Positions 5,341-6,115 of a stretch of DNA of 6,115 nucleotides are shown here, one piece after another (position 1 is the stretch's first letter; every line of letters begins with the position of its first letter). Position numbers and translations under genes: made by a program. This stretch comes from an uncultured Olsenella sp. (GTDB taxonomy: Bacteria > Actinomycetota > Coriobacteriia > Coriobacteriales > Atopobiaceae). The stretch covers positions 1-6,115 of the forward strand of contig CAMXZR010000087.1 of the NCBI GenBank assembly GCA_947253595.1. Direction: 5' to 3'. The notes under the pieces were generated by a model, which did not search any database, was not told the DNA's origin, and saw only the letters and a program-made list of their open reading frames with translations.

Positions 5341-5366
5341 CGCTTGCCCCGGCGAAGCGGGAGGGC
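5328..5366 (-). terminator. Probable intrinsic terminator of the tsaD transcription unit
   Basis: The minus strand has GCCCTCCCGCTT, a nine-base loop, then AAGCGGGAGGGC: a perfect 12-bp stem at 5366-5334, followed by TTTCTC. The T-tract is short, but the stem is strong and lies 96 bases after the tsaD stop, with all genes on this strand. Confidence 0.65.
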
Positions 5367-5398
5367 CGAAGGATTCGACGACCTCGGGGGGCACGACC

Positions 5399-5432
5399 GC
5401 ACGAGGGACGCGACTTGGCAGCACGAGGGACG
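5399..5432. repeat. Two copies of a 12-base direct repeat
   Basis: GCACGAGGGACG occurs at 5399-5410 and again at 5421-5432, a period of 22 bases, in the region after tsaD. There are only two copies, so it is not an array. Its meaning is unknown. Confidence 0.4.
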
Positions 5433-5462
5433 TAGGCCGACCACAAAAAAGACGCCGCGCCC

Positions 5463-6115
5463 CTACTTGGCAGGCTTCCTTGACGGCCAGCCCTCTCCCA
5501 CGACGGGCACCAAGCCGGACGACCAGCAGCCCAGCTTTGCGTTGGGGTCCGCGTCAAGGGTGAGCTCGGCCGTCACGCCCGCCTTCCAGTTGCGCAGGGC
5601 CGCAACGGCGATCATCGCGCCGTTGTCCCCGCACACCACCATGGGCGGCACCGTCACGCGCACGCCGCGACGAGGAAGCTTCTTGCGATACTCCGCCCTG
5701 AGCGCGGGGTTGGCAGCAACACCGCCGCCCACGCAAAAGTCGCTTACGCCCGTCTCGCCCACCGCGGTGACGGCCTTCGACACCTGCACGTCGACGACCG
5801 CAGCCTCGAACGAGGCAGCTAGGTCGGGTAGGTCTATGGGCCGCCCCGCCTTGTTCTCGCCCTCGATGTAGGTGATGACTGCCGTCTTGAGCCCGCTCAG
5901 GGAGAAGCGGTAGTCGTGGCTGTGCATCATAGCCCGAGGAAAGTGGATGGCCTTCCTGTTGCCCTGCGCGCCAAGCCTCGAGATCACGGGACCGCCGGGG
6001 TACCCCAGTCCCAGGGCCTTGGCCACCTTGTCGAAGGCCTCGCCCACCGCATCGTCAATCGTGGCACCCAAGACCTGGTAGTCGCCCCAGTCGCGCACAT
6101 GGACCAGCATGGTAT
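5463..6115 (-). CDS. tsaD: TsaD, tRNA N6-threonylcarbamoyladenosine synthase catalytic subunit (partial, N-terminus beyond right edge)
   Basis: TsaD (Kae1/Gcp/YgjD family) transfers the threonylcarbamoyl group to A37 of ANN-decoding tRNAs in the cytoplasm, working with TsaB and TsaE. The visible C-terminal ~216 residues are canonical. Counting from the Met at 6110: ATIDDAVGEAFDKVAKALGLGYPGGP at 16-41, FSLSGLKTAV at 69-78, LAASFEAAVVDVQV at 97-110, VGGGVAANPALRAE at 127-140 and CGDNGAMIA at 160-168, where Asp162 is the expected metal ligand. The frame continues past the Met with Thr and an incomplete codon ending AT, fitting the conserved GGHT motif; the metal-binding HxxxH of the N-terminal half lies outside. 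The family is about 340 residues, so roughly a third is missing here. In some actinobacteria TsaD is fused or adjacent to TsaB/RimI, which this window cannot show. No frameshift is seen. Confidence 0.95.
   Translation of the reverse strand, partial: TMLVHVRDWGDYQVLGATIDDAVGEAFDKVAKALGLGYPGGPVISRLGAQGNRKAIHFPRAMMHSHDYRFSLSGLKTAVITYIEGENKAGRPIDLPDLAASFEAAVVDVQVSKAVTAVGETGVSDFCVGGGVAANPALRAEYRKKLPRRGVRVTVPPMVVCGDNGAMIAVAALRNWKAGVTAELTLDADPNAKLGCWSSGLVPVVGEGWPSRKPAK

Larger units (their letters stand above)
4913..5462. other. Gene-free stretch between tsaD and the nuclease-like gene
   Basis: No frame here looks like a protein, and frames that cross the palindrome are not conserved between repeat copies. 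In the direction of transcription from tsaD it holds a T-run (5449-5444) with no clear stem, two copies of a 12-base repeat, a hairpin terminator (5366-5328), a 21-base imperfect direct repeat, repeat copy B (5238-5125), a CGCCN array (5085-5036) and an AT-rich leader (about 5000-4913). The nuclease-like gene's promoter is probably in this leader. The best guess, CTGCAA with 17 bases to TAAATT around 4992-4964, is weak. No tRNA or known small RNA was recognised. Confidence 0.55.

Noticed and set aside
5399..5432. Possible CRISPR-like array
   Set aside because: There are only two 12-base copies with a 10-base spacer; repeat length and number are far below any CRISPR array and no cas gene is present.

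Overview
The window looks like chromosomal DNA from a high-GC Gram-positive bacterium, most plausibly a coriobacterium of the Olsenella/Atopobium type. This is inference from the GC-rich coding sequence with AT-rich intergenic islands, the Tat-type lipoprotein signal, and the style of the nuclease-like protein; no taxonomic marker is complete here. Every supported gene lies on the minus strand, so transcription runs right to left. Both window edges cut genes.

Reading in the direction of transcription: (1) the C-terminal two thirds of tsaD (tRNA t6A37 synthesis) at 6115-5463, with a hairpin terminator near 5366-5328; (2) a 550-base gene-free stretch with a short direct repeat, copy B of a ~114-base palindrome-bearing repeat, a CGCCN pentamer array and an AT-rich leader; (3) a lone 347-residue protein with a C-terminal DUF559/Vsr-like nuclease fold (4912-3869), whose stop codon touches a perfect 14-bp-arm hairpin; (4) a 489-base gene-free stretch with copy A of the same repeat and a structured leader; (5) a complete polar amino acid ABC importer of the 3.A.1.3 type: Tat lipoprotein solute-binding protein (3379-2438), permease with an extra N-terminal membrane domain (2313-1120) and ATPase (1110-310); (6) the N-terminus of a YtcJ-like amidohydrolase (from 223 leftwards), perhaps co-transcribed with the importer.

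The importer genes form one operon: the binding protein captures the ligand outside, the permease carries it, and the ATPase powers transport. The amidohydrolase could process an imported or related amide, which is inference from position only.

The most unusual structure is the pair of same-orientation repeats, exactly 1479 bases apart, that flank the nuclease-like gene. Each begins with an 11-5-11 palindrome and shares a 16-base identical block. They lie 213 and 267 bases upstream of the two minus-strand transcription units, so they may be a dispersed or mobile element, or a shared regulatory site.
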